DNA of 64,000 nucleotides, taken from contig NZ_LQYA01000203.1 of the NCBI RefSeq assembly GCF_001531445.1, positions 1 through 64,000 on the forward strand. The letters run 5' to 3'. Positions 63,700-64,000 of this stretch are shown one piece after another; position 1 is the first letter of the stretch; every line of letters begins with the position of its first letter. The DNA is from Sporosarcina koreensis (GTDB taxonomy: Bacteria; Bacillota; Bacilli; Bacillales_A; Planococcaceae). The position numbers and the translations under genes were made by a program. Below the pieces are notes generated by a model that saw only the letters and a list, made by a program, of their open reading frames with translations, was not told the DNA's origin and did not search any database.

Positions 63700-63918
63700 G
63701 GCACTATGAATTGCGCAAGGGTCCATTCTTTTGAACAAGGGCTCATTCTTTCCGCTCTAGGGTCCATTCTTTTGAACAAGGACCCATTCTTTCTGCTCCA
63801 AGGTCCATTCTTTTGAACAAGGACCCATTCTTTCTGCTCCAAGGTCCATTCTTTTGAACAAGAGCCCATTCTTTCCACTTCAAGGTCCATTCTTTTGCGC
63901 AACGGCCCATTATTTCCT
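63700..63918. repeat. Phased intergenic repeat array E (at least ten units)
   Basis: CCATTCTT cores start at 63723, 63743, 63764, 63784, 63805, 63825, 63846, 63866, 63887 and 63907: spacings of 20, 21, 20, 21, 20, 21, 20, 21 and 20 bp. Two alternating spacer types (TTTGAACAAG and T(C/T)NGCTCCAA) give a 41-bp higher-order unit. It follows a strong terminator and lies near the right edge. Confidence 0.88.
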
Positions 63919-63928
63919 AAAACCTCAA

Positions 63929-64000
63929 TCAAAGATTCCCCGCGCCAAATGTATCTCCCTCTTCAAGATTGCCAGCTTCAAAACCTCGGTAAAACCATTT
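63929..64000 (-). CDS. Possible C-terminal end of a minus-strand gene
   Basis: A 23-residue open frame runs off the right edge and ends in TGA at 63929-63931 (KWFYRGFEAGN...FGAGNL). If real, array E lies between two convergent genes. The length is too short for certainty. Confidence 0.3.
   Translation of the reverse strand, partial: KWFYRGFEAGNLEEGDTFGAGNL

Noticed and set aside
63687-63932. An 81-codon minus-strand ORF with repeated SKEWTLEQ-like peptides over array E
   Set aside because: The repeat unit is 41 bp, so the frame rotates from unit to unit; there is no ribosome binding site, and the open frame is a by-product of the array.

Overview
The window comes from the chromosome of an aerobic, endospore-forming Firmicute of the Bacillales. 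A Planococcaceae member such as Sporosarcina fits best. The reasons are the spore genes (prkA-yhbH-spoVR, cotJABC), an SLH-anchored S-layer protein, DUF2935 and HAAS/PadR proteins, Bacillus-type promoters and ribosome binding sites, many TTG/GTG starts, and a Tyr T-box. The genus is inferred, not proven. No rRNA, tRNA, CRISPR array, prophage or insertion sequence was seen.

Layout. 1-12.5 kb is mostly housekeeping: the end of a UvrD-type helicase, paired fluoride channel subunits, a large catalase, a Tyr T-box controlling an NhaC-family transporter, the type III polyketide synthase/methyltransferase pair bpsA-bpsB, a PadR/HAAS-DUF4097 module and a leucyl aminopeptidase. 12.6-23.0 kb is an AT-rich accessory region of about 15 short, mostly single-gene units: GyrI-like proteins, kinase, ECF sigma factor, acetyltransferases, beta-lactamase-like hydrolase, Nudix, methyltransferase and MazG-like genes. 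It holds two decayed genes, a Nudix remnant and a frameshifted aspartyl protease. 23-32 kb carries a lipoprotein, an RNA methyltransferase, a CDF metal exporter, argH, a YndJ operon and fabI with a FapR operator. 32-38 kb has argCJBD, an MFS permease and a secreted copper-amine-oxidase-stalk protein.

39.5-47.8 kb is a polyamine region. A marR-paiA-paiB operon (polyamine acetylation) runs tail to tail into a six-gene biosynthetic operon: speD, speA, speE, speB, a carboxy(nor)spermidine dehydrogenase and its decarboxylase. The operon therefore encodes both the S-adenosylmethionine (aminopropyl) route and the aspartate-semialdehyde (carboxyspermidine) route to triamines. Its 5' leader is a structured, probably dispersed repeat. 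48-57 kb carries prkA-yhbH-spoVR and cotJABC behind sigma-E-like promoters, with three small enzymes between them. 57-64 kb has a GTPase, the S-layer protein, nadX without a normal start codon, a DUF2935 protein and a soluble PAS-chemoreceptor-like protein.

The most unusual pattern is five intergenic short-repeat arrays at about 8.8, 27.8, 36.4, 53.1 and 63.7 kb. Their sequences are unrelated, yet all have the same period of 20-21 bp (10-11 bp in one), which is two (or one) turns of B-DNA. All sit beside a Rho-independent terminator at a gene's 3' end.
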